This document shows positions 1 to 7,656 of a DNA stretch of 64,000 nt, in pieces; positions within the stretch are counted from its first letter, which is position 1, and every line of letters starts with the position of its first letter. Source of the DNA: an uncultured Phycisphaerales bacterium (GTDB lineage: Bacteria; Planctomycetota; Phycisphaerae; Phycisphaerales; UBA1924); contig CALKJW010000025.1 of NCBI GenBank assembly GCA_937995595.1, positions 24,264 through 88,263 on the forward strand, read 5' to 3'. The notes under the pieces are model-generated. The model saw only the letters and a list, made by a program, of their open reading frames with translations, searched no databases and was not told the DNA's origin. A program made the position numbers and the translations under genes.

Positions 1-1
1 G

Positions 2-328
2 TCGATGGCGGGCGGCGTGGGCCGCATCGGCATCGGCCTGGTTGCAACCGTCGATGCTCTGGCTTCGTACGACGCGGGCGGGTCGGCGGTCTACGCCGCG
101 GGCGTGTTCGACTTCAGCGGCACGGTCAGCGCCAACAGTTTCGCGAAATGGTCACGCCGCATCCCGGCGGACTTTGACAACTCGGGCACGCTCACGGTCG
201 CAGATATCTTCGCGTTCCTCAGCGCGTGGTTCGCCGGCGACATGCGTGCCGACTTTGACAACTCGGGCTCGCTGGGCGTGCCCGACATCTTCGCCTTCCT
301 GAGCGCGTGGTTCGCGGGCTGCCCGTGA
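2..328 (+). CDS. C-terminal end of a secreted/surface protein with tandem dockerin-like EF-hand repeats (5' partial)
   Basis: The frame is open to the left edge, so only the last ~108 residues are present. The first part (AGGVGRIGIG..., VYAAGVFDFSGTVSANSFAKW) resembles the last blade of the 'VYxGGxFxxAGGxxxxxIAKW' repeats of planctomycete exoproteins. Two near-identical segments follow, DFDNSGTLTVADIFAFLSAW and DFDNSGSLGVPDIFAFLSAW, each with the D-x-D-x-S-x-T/S calcium-loop pattern of type I dockerin/EF-hand modules. The protein ends GCP. I infer a cell-surface or exported protein whose tail may dock or anchor it. The substrate-facing part lies outside the window, so the activity is unknown. 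Confidence 0.7.
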   Translation, partial: SMAGGVGRIGIGLVATVDALASYDAGGSAVYAAGVFDFSGTVSANSFAKWSRRIPADFDNSGTLTVADIFAFLSAWFAGDMRADFDNSGSLGVPDIFAFLSAWFAGCP

Positions 329-640
329 ACTCGGCCGCGCTCTCGGGTTCTTGTCTTCGCGCCTCACACCTCATCTTCGCGACGCCGCGGGCAGGTTCAT
401 CCCTGCCCGCGGTTGTCGTTGCGCGCGGCGCGGACGAACAGACCCGGCATTTCGGGCCGGTCACGGTGAAGTCGCAGAGAGGCGGCGTCAGGAGTGGTAG
501 CGAGTTTGCCGCAATCTCCCGAACACCTGCCCGTGCCCTCGCCTATTGTGTGCATCCACCGGCATTGCCTCGCCGCAACGCCGGGACGTCAGTCGCGATG
601 TGTTCCCGATCAAAACCCAGACAAGGAGGGAGCGGTCCTC
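329..640. other. intergenic region between the exoprotein and transketolase
   Basis: This is 312 bp with no credible gene. It holds the hairpin at 385-412 and, at its right end, a strong ribosome binding site (AAGGAGGGA, about 622-630) for the ATG at 641. I see no convincing -35/-10 pair. Confidence 0.5.
385..420 (+). terminator. hairpin, possible terminator of the dockerin-tailed gene
   Basis: A 10-bp perfect stem (CCGCGGGCAG / CTGCCCGCGG) with an 8-nt loop lies 57 bp after the stop codon and is followed by TTGTCGTT. The downstream T run is weak, so it could equally be one of the dispersed GGGCAGG-type palindromes seen elsewhere in the window. Confidence 0.45.
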
Positions 641-2608
641 ATGTCCTACGAAGCAGCCGTCCACGCACAGGCGATCGAACTCGACAAGATGTGTCTTGAA
701 ATGACCGCCGCGGCGGGCTCGGGGCACCCCAGCACCGCGCTCTCGCTTGGGCACATCGTCACCGTCCTGATGTTCTCGACGATGCGCTACTCGCCCGACT
801 ACCCCGACTACCCCACGTCGGACCGGCTCGTGCTTTCGGAGGGCCACGCGGTGCCCATCGTCTACGCCGCGGCGTGCAAACTGGGCTTGATGGTCGGCAA
901 GGACCCGGACAACCGCCGGCGCCTGAAGCCCGAGGACATCAAGACGCTCCGGGAGTGGAACTCGGAACTCGACGGGCACCCCAACCCGATGGAGGGCTTC
1001 CCGTTCTTCGACGCCGCGACCGGCTCGCTCGGTCAGGGCCTGTCGGTCGCGGCGGGTCTGGCCGTGGCGGCGCGGCTGGACGGCATGGACAAGCGGGTGT
1101 ACTGCATCATCGGCGACGGCGAGAGCCGCGAGGGGCAGATCACCGAGGCGCTGGACTTCATCATCGATCACAGACTGAGCAACGTCCTGCCGATCTTCAA
1201 CTGCAACGAGTACGGGCAGGCCGACCGCGTGAGCCCGCAGCAGAGCGCGGAGAAGATCAAGGCGCGGCTGGAGGCCGCGGGCTTCGACGTTCGCAGCATC
1301 GACGGGCACAACCCCTCGCAGATCAAGGCGGCGTTCGACGAGTTCTGCAGGCGCGGCGGCGGCGACGACCGGCCGATGGCGCTGGTCGCGCGGACGGTCA
1401 AGGGCTGGGGCGCGCCGAGCATGGCCGGCTCGGGCTGGCACGGCAAGCCCGCCGAGGGCGACGCGCTGAAGAGGGCGCTGGCCGAACTCGACGAGCGCCG
1501 GGTCGAACTCACCAGCGCGCTCTCGGGCGCCGACGCGTTCACCATCCAGCCCCCGGCCGAGATGCCCGAGACCGATGACCGCGCGGCGGAACTGCCCGCC
1601 TTCTCCGACGTGCTCAAGAAGTACGACATGGAGAGCGTGCTGCACTCGGGCAAGATGGCCACGCGCCGCGCCTACGGCATCGCGCTCCGCGCGCTGGGCC
1701 ACGCCAACAGGCGCGTGGTCGTGCTCGACGCCGACGTCTCGAACTCGACCTTCGCCGAGACCTTCCGCAAGGACTCGGCCCTGGCCAAACGCTTCGTCGA
1801 ATGCAAGATCGCCGAGCAGAACATGTTCTCGGTCGGCGCGGGCATGAGCGCGGCGGGCAAGATCCCCTTCTGCTCGACCTTCGCCAAGTTCGTCACCCGC
1901 GGCTACGACCAGATCGAGATGGCGATCAACTCGGGCGCGAACCTCAAGATCGTCGGCTCGCACGCGGGCATCAGCCTCGCCAGCGACGGGCCCAGCCAGA
2001 TGGCGCTGCCCGACGTGGCGTGGTTCAGATCGTTCACCACCATGCGCGACCACCGCGGCAACCCCGGCTGCTACATCCTGCAGCCGGCCGACGCGTTCGC
2101 GGCGTACGCGCTCACCGGCGTGATGGCCGAGTACGAGGGCGCGTGCTACATGCGCACCATCCGCCCCGAGACCGAGTTTCTCTACAACGACGACGTGGTC
2201 TTCAACCTCGGCGGGTTCGAGGTCCTCAACGAGGGTCGCGACGTGCTGCTGGTCGCCTGCGGCTACATGGTCCACGAGGCCAACAAGGCGCTGAACGAAC
2301 TCGACAAGGCCGGCATCGCGGCGACGCTCGTCGACGCGTACTCGATCCCCTTCGACACCGAGAGACTGCTCGACCTGGCCAACGCCAACGGCGGGTACGT
2401 CGTCACGATCGAGGACAACTACGGCGGCGGGCTGGGCTCGGCCGTGGCCGACGCGCTCACCGAGAGCGGCGACGCGTTCACGCTCCAGCAGATGTTCGTC
2501 CGGCGCATCCCCAAGAGCGCCAAGACGCCCGCCGAACTGCTCAAGATGTGCAACCTGACATCGCAGGACATCGTCGAGACGACGATGAAACTGCTGCAGG
2601 TGGCGTAA
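641..2608 (+). CDS. tkt: transketolase
   Basis: 655 aa thiamine-diphosphate enzyme transferring two-carbon units between sugar phosphates in the non-oxidative pentose phosphate pathway (cytoplasmic). The N-terminal ThDP domain shows TAAAGSGHP, GHAVPIVYAA, LDGHPNP, TGSLGQGL and GDGESREGQ. The pyrimidine domain shows AEQNMFSVGAGM, STFAKFVTRGYDQIE and SLASDGPSQMALPD, and a C-terminal transketolase domain follows. The tracked ORF begins at 494, but the ATG at 641 has a strong AAGGAGG site ten bases upstream and starts at the family's usual place. Motifs (TMRY, DRLVLSEGHA, SELDGHP) look closer to the animal-type subfamily than to E. coli TktA. It stands alone, with unrelated neighbours. Confidence 0.93.
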   Translation: MSYEAAVHAQAIELDKMCLEMTAAAGSGHPSTALSLGHIVTVLMFSTMRYSPDYPDYPTSDRLVLSEGHAVPIVYAAACKLGLMVGKDPDNRRRLKPEDIKTLREWNSELDGHPNPMEGFPFFDAATGSLGQGLSVAAGLAVAARLDGMDKRVYCIIGDGESREGQITEALDFIIDHRLSNVLPIFNCNEYGQADRVSPQQSAEKIKARLEAAGFDVRSIDGHNPSQIKAAFDEFCRRGGGDDRPMALVARTVKGWGAPSMAGSGWHGKPAEGDALKRALAELDERRVELTSALSGADAFTIQPPAEMPETDDRAAELPAFSDVLKKYDMESVLHSGKMATRRAYGIALRALGHANRRVVVLDADVSNSTFAETFRKDSALAKRFVECKIAEQNMFSVGAGMSAAGKIPFCSTFAKFVTRGYDQIEMAINSGANLKIVGSHAGISLASDGPSQMALPDVAWFRSFTTMRDHRGNPGCYILQPADAFAAYALTGVMAEYEGACYMRTIRPETEFLYNDDVVFNLGGFEVLNEGRDVLLVACGYMVHEANKALNELDKAGIAATLVDAYSIPFDTERLLDLANANGGYVVTIEDNYGGGLGSAVADALTESGDAFTLQQMFVRRIPKSAKTPAELLKMCNLTSQDIVETTMKLLQVA

Positions 2609-2625
2609 ACCCAGCCGGGCCGCGA

Positions 2626-2639
2626 CAAAACATGTTTTG
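2626..2639. promoter_or_regulatory. 14-bp perfect palindrome, candidate operator
   Basis: CAAAACATGTTTTG is a perfect 14-bp palindrome, AT-rich in a GC-rich setting. It sits ten bases upstream of the TTGACA of the promoter for the next gene. Position and symmetry suit a dimeric regulator; the cognate protein is unknown. Confidence 0.4.
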
Positions 2640-2648
2640 ATAACCCGC

Positions 2649-2678
2649 TTGACAATCAGGCGGGGGGGGGGGTAGTCT
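2649..2678 (+). promoter_or_regulatory. promoter with an 11-G spacer tract (candidate phase-variable)
   Basis: A consensus -35 TTGACA (2649-2654) is separated by 18 bp from a -10-like TAGTCT (2673-2678). Eleven of the spacer bases (2662-2672) are an uninterrupted G run. The expected start point falls at about 2685, exactly on the GTG start codon of the next gene, so the mRNA may be leaderless. G-tract length changes would alter promoter spacing. Confidence 0.55.
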
Positions 2679-2684
2679 GCCCTC

Positions 2685-3839
2685 GTGCGATTCGGGCGGA
2701 AGTATCTTTCATGGATGTCAGGCGCATCGGCCTTATGCGTGCTGATCGCCTGTGTGCGCGCGCAATCGCTGCCGGACGAACGGGTCATCCGAGAAGCTGT
2801 GCAGACCGCGTGGGATGCCGCTGCGCGGTTCCCCGACCTGGAGAGCGTCTCGATCTCATGGAGGGTCGAAGATCGCACGATCGGGACGCCGGAGGAGTGG
2901 TCGCGGCTGATTGCCGAGGTCCCCGGTCATCCAGATCATCCTGACCGCTGGACGCTGGAGATATACAAGAGGCGTCGGGCGGGCGATTTTCTTACGGACT
3001 CGGTGAGATTCCGCCTGCAGGCCCGCTCGATCGACTTCTGGCGGTTGGGGAGTGATCTTCGACCGGCGAACCTTCCCGACGTGGAGTTGTATAACGACCG
3101 CGCCAGCGCCCGGGATGCCGCATGGAGCCTGACCAACCACAGCCTGAGGGTGACCGGGTCGGAAGGCCCGAGCCAACCCGGCGACCACCATGGTCAGAGT
3201 TTTCGCAGCGCGTTCTACGACATCAGCCACATGCTTGGCGGCGGTGTCTGGTTGCGAGCGATTCATCCATTCGAGGCCGACCCGGTGATCGTCCGCGGCG
3301 ATCGCTGGGAGCATCGCGTCTACAGGCTGGAGGGATCAACGCGCCGGTATGGGCTTGTCCGCGAAGGCCGCTGGGACGCCGAACTCGGCCAGCCGATCAC
3401 CGAGACTGGCTTTTCCCTCGTCGGACCCGACCTGTCGATCAGGGGCACGACGGTGAAGTACCTCGACCAGCGTATTGACCCTGTGCTTGGTCGCCTGGTT
3501 GCACATAGGGTAGAGCATGTCGATCCGGATGGCATGCTCTCCAAGGTCTTGGTTTATCTCGGCGCTCGCGCGGAGCCGAAGGGATCGTTGGATGCCGCAA
3601 TCAAGGTTCCATCGGCAGGGGCGAGCGACCCCTGGCGGGGCACGCCAACATACACGATGGTCGTGGACGAGCGCGCGGGCCAGACACTCGCGCGGCCTGT
3701 TGACGGACCAACGGTCGTTCATCCACCGATGACAGACCATAGCCTCGCCGGCTGGCTGAGGATCGCCGGGTGGTTGGTTGCCGGATCGCTCGCCGTCGCA
3801 CTCGGCACGCTGATCGTCCATCGCAGATGGGGTCACTAA
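2685..3839 (+). CDS. hypothetical secreted protein with C-terminal membrane anchor
   Basis: 384 aa, family not recognised. It has an N-terminal signal peptide (about residues 1-27, hydrophobic core LSWMSGASALCVLIACV, likely cut after RAQ) and a single C-terminal transmembrane helix (about residues 354-377) followed by HRRWGH. This predicts a periplasmic domain tethered at its C-terminus. The middle is charged and Trp/Arg-rich without repeats. GTG is the only plausible start; there is no Shine-Dalgarno, which fits a leaderless transcript from the promoter just upstream. It is first in a probable three-gene operon with the Cys-rich protein 23 bp downstream. Base composition looks less GC-biased than the flanking housekeeping genes. 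Confidence 0.7.
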   Translation: MRFGRKYLSWMSGASALCVLIACVRAQSLPDERVIREAVQTAWDAAARFPDLESVSISWRVEDRTIGTPEEWSRLIAEVPGHPDHPDRWTLEIYKRRRAGDFLTDSVRFRLQARSIDFWRLGSDLRPANLPDVELYNDRASARDAAWSLTNHSLRVTGSEGPSQPGDHHGQSFRSAFYDISHMLGGGVWLRAIHPFEADPVIVRGDRWEHRVYRLEGSTRRYGLVREGRWDAELGQPITETGFSLVGPDLSIRGTTVKYLDQRIDPVLGRLVAHRVEHVDPDGMLSKVLVYLGARAEPKGSLDAAIKVPSAGASDPWRGTPTYTMVVDERAGQTLARPVDGPTVVHPPMTDHSLAGWLRIAGWLVAGSLAVALGTLIVHRRWGH

Positions 3840-3862
3840 GAACGTTTCTTGAAAGGCGGAGA

Positions 3863-4306
3863 ATGGCAAAGAACTTGTGTTCGGATCGACCGTCTCAGTC
3901 TGTTTGGGCCGCCCTTGCCATTGGACTCACTCTGCCGGTTTCCACAGTTCTGGCAACCGCCGGATACTGCTGGCATCTCAACCCGGGCACGACGGTTTGT
4001 CTTGTCGGACCGTTGCATGCGTGCAGGGCTGGCAGCGCTCCGAATCAGGTTGCCTGGCAGTGCATTGATGAGACCGAGCCCGGGCCATCCATTGTGTACA
4101 CCGTGACTTCGCCGCCGCCCGAGGGTCAGCAAGGGCGCTCATCCACCTCAGAGTCGAGTCATCCTTGCTGGTACAAGAGGTTCCGCTGTGGGAACATCCT
4201 CGGCGAACCGCCGGAAGCCTTGTGTGTGCACGTCAGCACGACGTTTACCGTCCACACGTCGATCGTGCCGAACCCGGCCGGTGTCTTGTGCCCTGCTCTC
4301 CCATGA
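3863..4306 (+). CDS. small cysteine-rich secreted protein, function unknown
   Basis: 147 aa. The ATG at 3863 follows GAAAGGCGGAGA, a good ribosome binding site; the longer tracked ORF is rejected. The N-terminus (residues ~14-33, VWAALAIGLTLPVSTVLATA) is a signal peptide. The mature part carries eight cysteines (GYC, TVC, HAC, WQC, HPC, FRC, ALC, VLC), suggesting up to four disulfides. No known domain was recognised. Its stop overlaps the start of the MauE-pilin fusion (ATGA), so the two are probably translationally coupled. A disulfide-rich export product next to a redox-associated membrane domain suggests a maturation relationship, which is inference. Confidence 0.65.
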   Translation: MAKNLCSDRPSQSVWAALAIGLTLPVSTVLATAGYCWHLNPGTTVCLVGPLHACRAGSAPNQVAWQCIDETEPGPSIVYTVTSPPPEGQQGRSSTSESSHPCWYKRFRCGNILGEPPEALCVHVSTTFTVHTSIVPNPAGVLCPALP

Positions 4307-5568
4307 CGGCACCGGACGTTCCAACTGTGCAATCGTCTGCATCGCCGACGTTGACACGGCGCACGGGGCGACTTGTGCTCTCCGCCGCGTTTTCGTGCAT
4401 GGGTCTCGCGGGCGCGTCGAAGTTTGTGGATGCCGGCGCGTTCAGCGTCCGGCTTGAGTCACTCTACGGCGTCCCGGTCTTTGCGGCCGCGATGTTGGCC
4501 CTGCTCATCCCCGCCGCCGAGGTGGTCCTCTTCGGACTCTGGTTTGCCCGCATCGGACGCGGCGCCTGCGTAGTCGGACTTGTCGGCTTGCTCGTGGGCT
4601 TCGTGGTCTTCTGGATCATCGTCACTTCGCGACAACTTCCCGCCGACTGCGGCTGCATCGGCATTCTCGAACAGTTCCTCCGAACCAAGAAGACGGCGGT
4701 GGAGGGTCTGCTCGTATCGGTCTCGCTGCTCGCCATTGCGGTCGTGGCCGGCCTTGTCGCGTTCCCTCACTTTCGGAATGGCCCGCGGGCTCTGGCGCTC
4801 TCGGCCGGGGCCGCCTCCCGCGGATTCACACTGCTCGAGACACTCCTGGCTATCTCGATCACCGCGATCCTCCTCGCGCTGCTGTTTCCGAGCCTGGGCG
4901 CGTTCCGAGATTCCGCTCGCACGGCAAAGTCCCTCTCCAACATCCGCTCGCACGCTTCGATCATCTCGATCTACACCATCGACTGGCGCGACACCTACCC
5001 GTACTTCACGTACCCGCAGGCCACGCGCACCGTCCTCCGCGCCGAACAGGCGGGCGTCGTCGTGGAAGTTCCGTACTTCTGGGCGTTCCAGTACTGGAAC
5101 GTGGCGCTGGCCGACTCCTACTACGACGGCCAGCCCTTCCACGACTCGTTCTATCCGCCCACCTACCCGGACGGGCTTGGCACGCGTGAATGGAGGTTCG
5201 GCCCCACGCCGTATCACTACGCCTGCTCGTTCCTGGCAAGGCCCGAGTTCTGGAACCCCGCGAGACGGACCTATCAGAAAGACCAACTGGGTCCGAACTC
5301 CGCGCAGGACGTGGTCTTTCCGGCGGCCAAAGCCCTGCTCACGGCGTCGTACCCGGTCGCGCCGCTCCCCGGCAACATCGTGAGTTTCGAGATGTCGAAC
5401 CCGCTGGCCATCGGTTTCGTCGATGGGTCCGCCGCTAACGTGCCCGCGAACCGTTGCACACCCGGCTACCCCAACGGCGACGGTTCGTTCAACTTCCCCA
5501 TGCACCAGAACGCCTGGCCGCCAGGACTGCACACCATCGATGGTGCCCGCGGGCGCGATCTGCGATGA
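4303..5568 (+). CDS. fusion of a MauE/DoxX-like redox membrane domain with a prepilin-type (type IV pilin-like) domain
   Basis: 421 aa. Residues ~20-160 form four hydrophobic helices with a DCGCIG motif (Cys116, Cys118), as in MauE/DoxX-family redox-associated membrane proteins. A prepilin signature follows: RGFTLLETLLAISITAILLAL, with Gly174/Phe175 at the expected cleavage site and Glu179 at +5, then a hydrophobic stalk and a ~220-residue globular domain ending in a glycine/aspartate-rich tail (GFVDGSAANV). Normal prepilin leaders are short; here the 'leader' would be a four-helix membrane protein. The start overlaps the stop of the Cys-rich gene. It ends 8 bp from the convergent transglutaminase gene. 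A simple frame fusion by sequencing error is possible but there is no sign of one. Confidence 0.75.
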   Translation: MTAPDVPTVQSSASPTLTRRTGRLVLSAAFSCMGLAGASKFVDAGAFSVRLESLYGVPVFAAAMLALLIPAAEVVLFGLWFARIGRGACVVGLVGLLVGFVVFWIIVTSRQLPADCGCIGILEQFLRTKKTAVEGLLVSVSLLAIAVVAGLVAFPHFRNGPRALALSAGAASRGFTLLETLLAISITAILLALLFPSLGAFRDSARTAKSLSNIRSHASIISIYTIDWRDTYPYFTYPQATRTVLRAEQAGVVVEVPYFWAFQYWNVALADSYYDGQPFHDSFYPPTYPDGLGTREWRFGPTPYHYACSFLARPEFWNPARRTYQKDQLGPNSAQDVVFPAAKALLTASYPVAPLPGNIVSFEMSNPLAIGFVDGSAANVPANRCTPGYPNGDGSFNFPMHQNAWPPGLHTIDGARGRDLR

Positions 5569-5576
5569 ACGGGCCG

Positions 5577-7589
5577 TCAATCCTGAACATCAATCCGGGC
5601 GCGGATCATCTTCGCCCTGTTCGACTGGCCCGCGGCGTCGTAGAGTTCCGCCAGACGGCTGCCCACGCGGTAGAAGTTGCTCTGCTGCGCAAAGCCGGGT
5701 GAGAGTTGGCCCGGCTTGGTGATGCGCCGGAACGCGTCCTCGTAGAGGCCGATCGCCGCGGTGGCGGGCTTGCCCTCGTCGCGCAGCAGACCCTCGGCCG
5801 CGCGCAGCGCATCGACCACCACCGTTCCATCGTCCGGGTAGCGGGCCGCCACGTCCTTGAGGATGGCCCAGGCCTTGCCGGGGTTCTTCGCCGCGGCCCA
5901 CGCCTGCGCCTGGTTGAAGCGGGCCCGCGCCACGAGGTCCGGGCGCGCGACGAACTGCTGCGCGCACCAGTCCCACAGGCGGTCCTGCGCCTGCGCATCG
6001 CCGCTGCCGGCGATCATCGGCGAGACGATCTCCATGGCGAAGTCGGGCGCGGCGCGGCCGCACAGGTTCATCACGGCGCGGCACCACTCGTTCTTCTCCG
6101 CCGCGGACAGCGCGCCGCCCTCGGCGAGTTTCGCGGCCTCGGTCCAGATGCGCGCGTCGTACGGGCAGGCGTTGGCCGCGCTGCGCAGCAGGGCGTTGCG
6201 CGTCGCGGCGTCGGCGGTTCGCGCCGGCGCGGCGGGCGCGGGCCAGTCGCCGTGCGGCTCGGTCGCCAGCGGGGGCGGGGTGCTCCGGCCCGGCGCGGCG
6301 GGCTCATCGCCCGCCTCGGCCAATCGCGCGACCACGTCGAGCAGCGCGGCCGCGCGCAGGCGGTCCTGCGCCGGCGTGTCGAGCAGGCCGGCGGTCAGGC
6401 CCACGTGCGAGTGCGACACGCGCCGGCCGGTCTGCGGGTCGGTCACGTTGCCGCGGATGTCGTCGTACTCGTCGTACCGCCCCTCGCGGAAGTCCCACGC
6501 CGCGCCCCTGCTGCCGCGGAACAGGTAGCCGACGTAGGCGTGCGAGACGTCCGGCCCCGTGACCGAGACCTCGACGGTCGGCACGCCGATGGCCTTGCCG
6601 CAGTGGGCGGCGAAGTAGGCCTGCTCCTCGCACACGCCGCCGACCTTGCGGATGTTGGGCAGCGTGTACCCGCCGTCGGCCTGCCAGATCTTCTTCTCGC
6701 GCCCGTACCTGAACGCCGCGGTGTCGTAGACGATCGTCGAGTAGACGCGCCCGATGGTGCGGTTGCCCGCGTAGTTCTGCATCGCCCAGCGCAGTTCGTC
6801 GACCGGCGCGCGCGTGTCGACAACATAAGTAAGAAGTTCGACGGGCAACTGCCGCGGGTCGAAGACCATCCGCCCCGCGCTCGCCGCGAAGTAGTCGAAC
6901 ACCGCGACCGGGTCGATCGGCTCGGCGGGCGGGAGGCCCTCGGGTGCGCGCGGCGGCGCGGCGGGCGCGTTGCGGTTGGCGGCGCGGTCGCGCTCGCGCT
7001 GCCGCACCTGCGCGGGCGTCAGCCCGTCGCCGCGGCGCGGCGGGAACAGCGGCCGTTCGTGCACGACGCACACCGCCGCGACCAGCGAAGATAAGCCGCC
7101 CGAATCCTGCACGCGGCGCGGGTTCTCGGCGAGTTTCAGGAACACGCCGTAGACGTCGGCCGGGCGGTCCTCGTCGCGCAACGACATCGCGAGCGTGCGC
7201 GCCGTGACGGGGTTGGCCAGCAGCAGCGGCAGCGCCTTGTCGCGGTCATCGGCCTTGAGCGAGGCGAGTTGGTTCACCAGTCGGCGCCACGCCGCGGCCT
7301 CGATCAGCACGTCGGCGCGCCTGTCGAGGTCGGCCCGGGTCGCCGCGAGATCGAACAGCCGGTTGAACTCGGCCTGCGCCGCGTCCAGCGAGCGGGCATC
7401 GGCGAGTGCGCCGACCTGTCCGCGGATCTCGGCCAGCAGCGCGTCCTCGAACGAGCGCGGGCCGGCGTCGGCGCGGCGCGCCGGCGGCGTTGTCTCGGGC
7501 TGCGCGGCGTGCGCGTGCGGAGCGTGGGCCGCGGCCAGACCCGCCGCGCCGACCAGCACCGCAACCGCTCTGCGCACGGCCGTGTTCAT
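5577..7589 (-). CDS. secreted transglutaminase-like (papain-fold) protein
   Basis: 670 aa. The start MNTAVRRAV at 7589 gives a clean signal peptide (AVLVGAAGLAAAHAPHAHA); the tracked ORF adds 16 residues. The central part holds a transglutaminase-like catalytic triad: Cys ~320 in GGVCEEQAYF, His ~350 in VSHAYVGY and Asp ~366 in AAWDFREG. The C-terminal ~250 residues are alpha-helical and TPR-like (alternating A/L/W patterns, KNPGKAWAILKDVAARYPDDG). Members of this superfamily act as proteases, peptidoglycan amidases or cross-linkers; the substrate here is not evident. It is transcribed away from the pilin fusion and follows the envelope operon on the same strand with a gap of 67 bp, so it may be the operon's last gene. 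Confidence 0.75.
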   Translation of the reverse strand: MNTAVRRAVAVLVGAAGLAAAHAPHAHAAQPETTPPARRADAGPRSFEDALLAEIRGQVGALADARSLDAAQAEFNRLFDLAATRADLDRRADVLIEAAAWRRLVNQLASLKADDRDKALPLLLANPVTARTLAMSLRDEDRPADVYGVFLKLAENPRRVQDSGGLSSLVAAVCVVHERPLFPPRRGDGLTPAQVRQRERDRAANRNAPAAPPRAPEGLPPAEPIDPVAVFDYFAASAGRMVFDPRQLPVELLTYVVDTRAPVDELRWAMQNYAGNRTIGRVYSTIVYDTAAFRYGREKKIWQADGGYTLPNIRKVGGVCEEQAYFAAHCGKAIGVPTVEVSVTGPDVSHAYVGYLFRGSRGAAWDFREGRYDEYDDIRGNVTDPQTGRRVSHSHVGLTAGLLDTPAQDRLRAAALLDVVARLAEAGDEPAAPGRSTPPPLATEPHGDWPAPAAPARTADAATRNALLRSAANACPYDARIWTEAAKLAEGGALSAAEKNEWCRAVMNLCGRAAPDFAMEIVSPMIAGSGDAQAQDRLWDWCAQQFVARPDLVARARFNQAQAWAAAKNPGKAWAILKDVAARYPDDGTVVVDALRAAEGLLRDEGKPATAAIGLYEDAFRRITKPGQLSPGFAQQSNFYRVGSRLAELYDAAGQSNRAKMIRARIDVQD

Positions 7590-7656
7590 GTTCGCTGCCA
7601 GACTACAGGAGAACGTTCGTGATTGGAAGACCGCCACGCCGGATTCGCCGCGCGGC

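Noticed and set aside
488-2878. Minus-strand ORF of 796 aa across transketolase
   Set aside because: Antisense to a well-supported transketolase; no recognisable protein.
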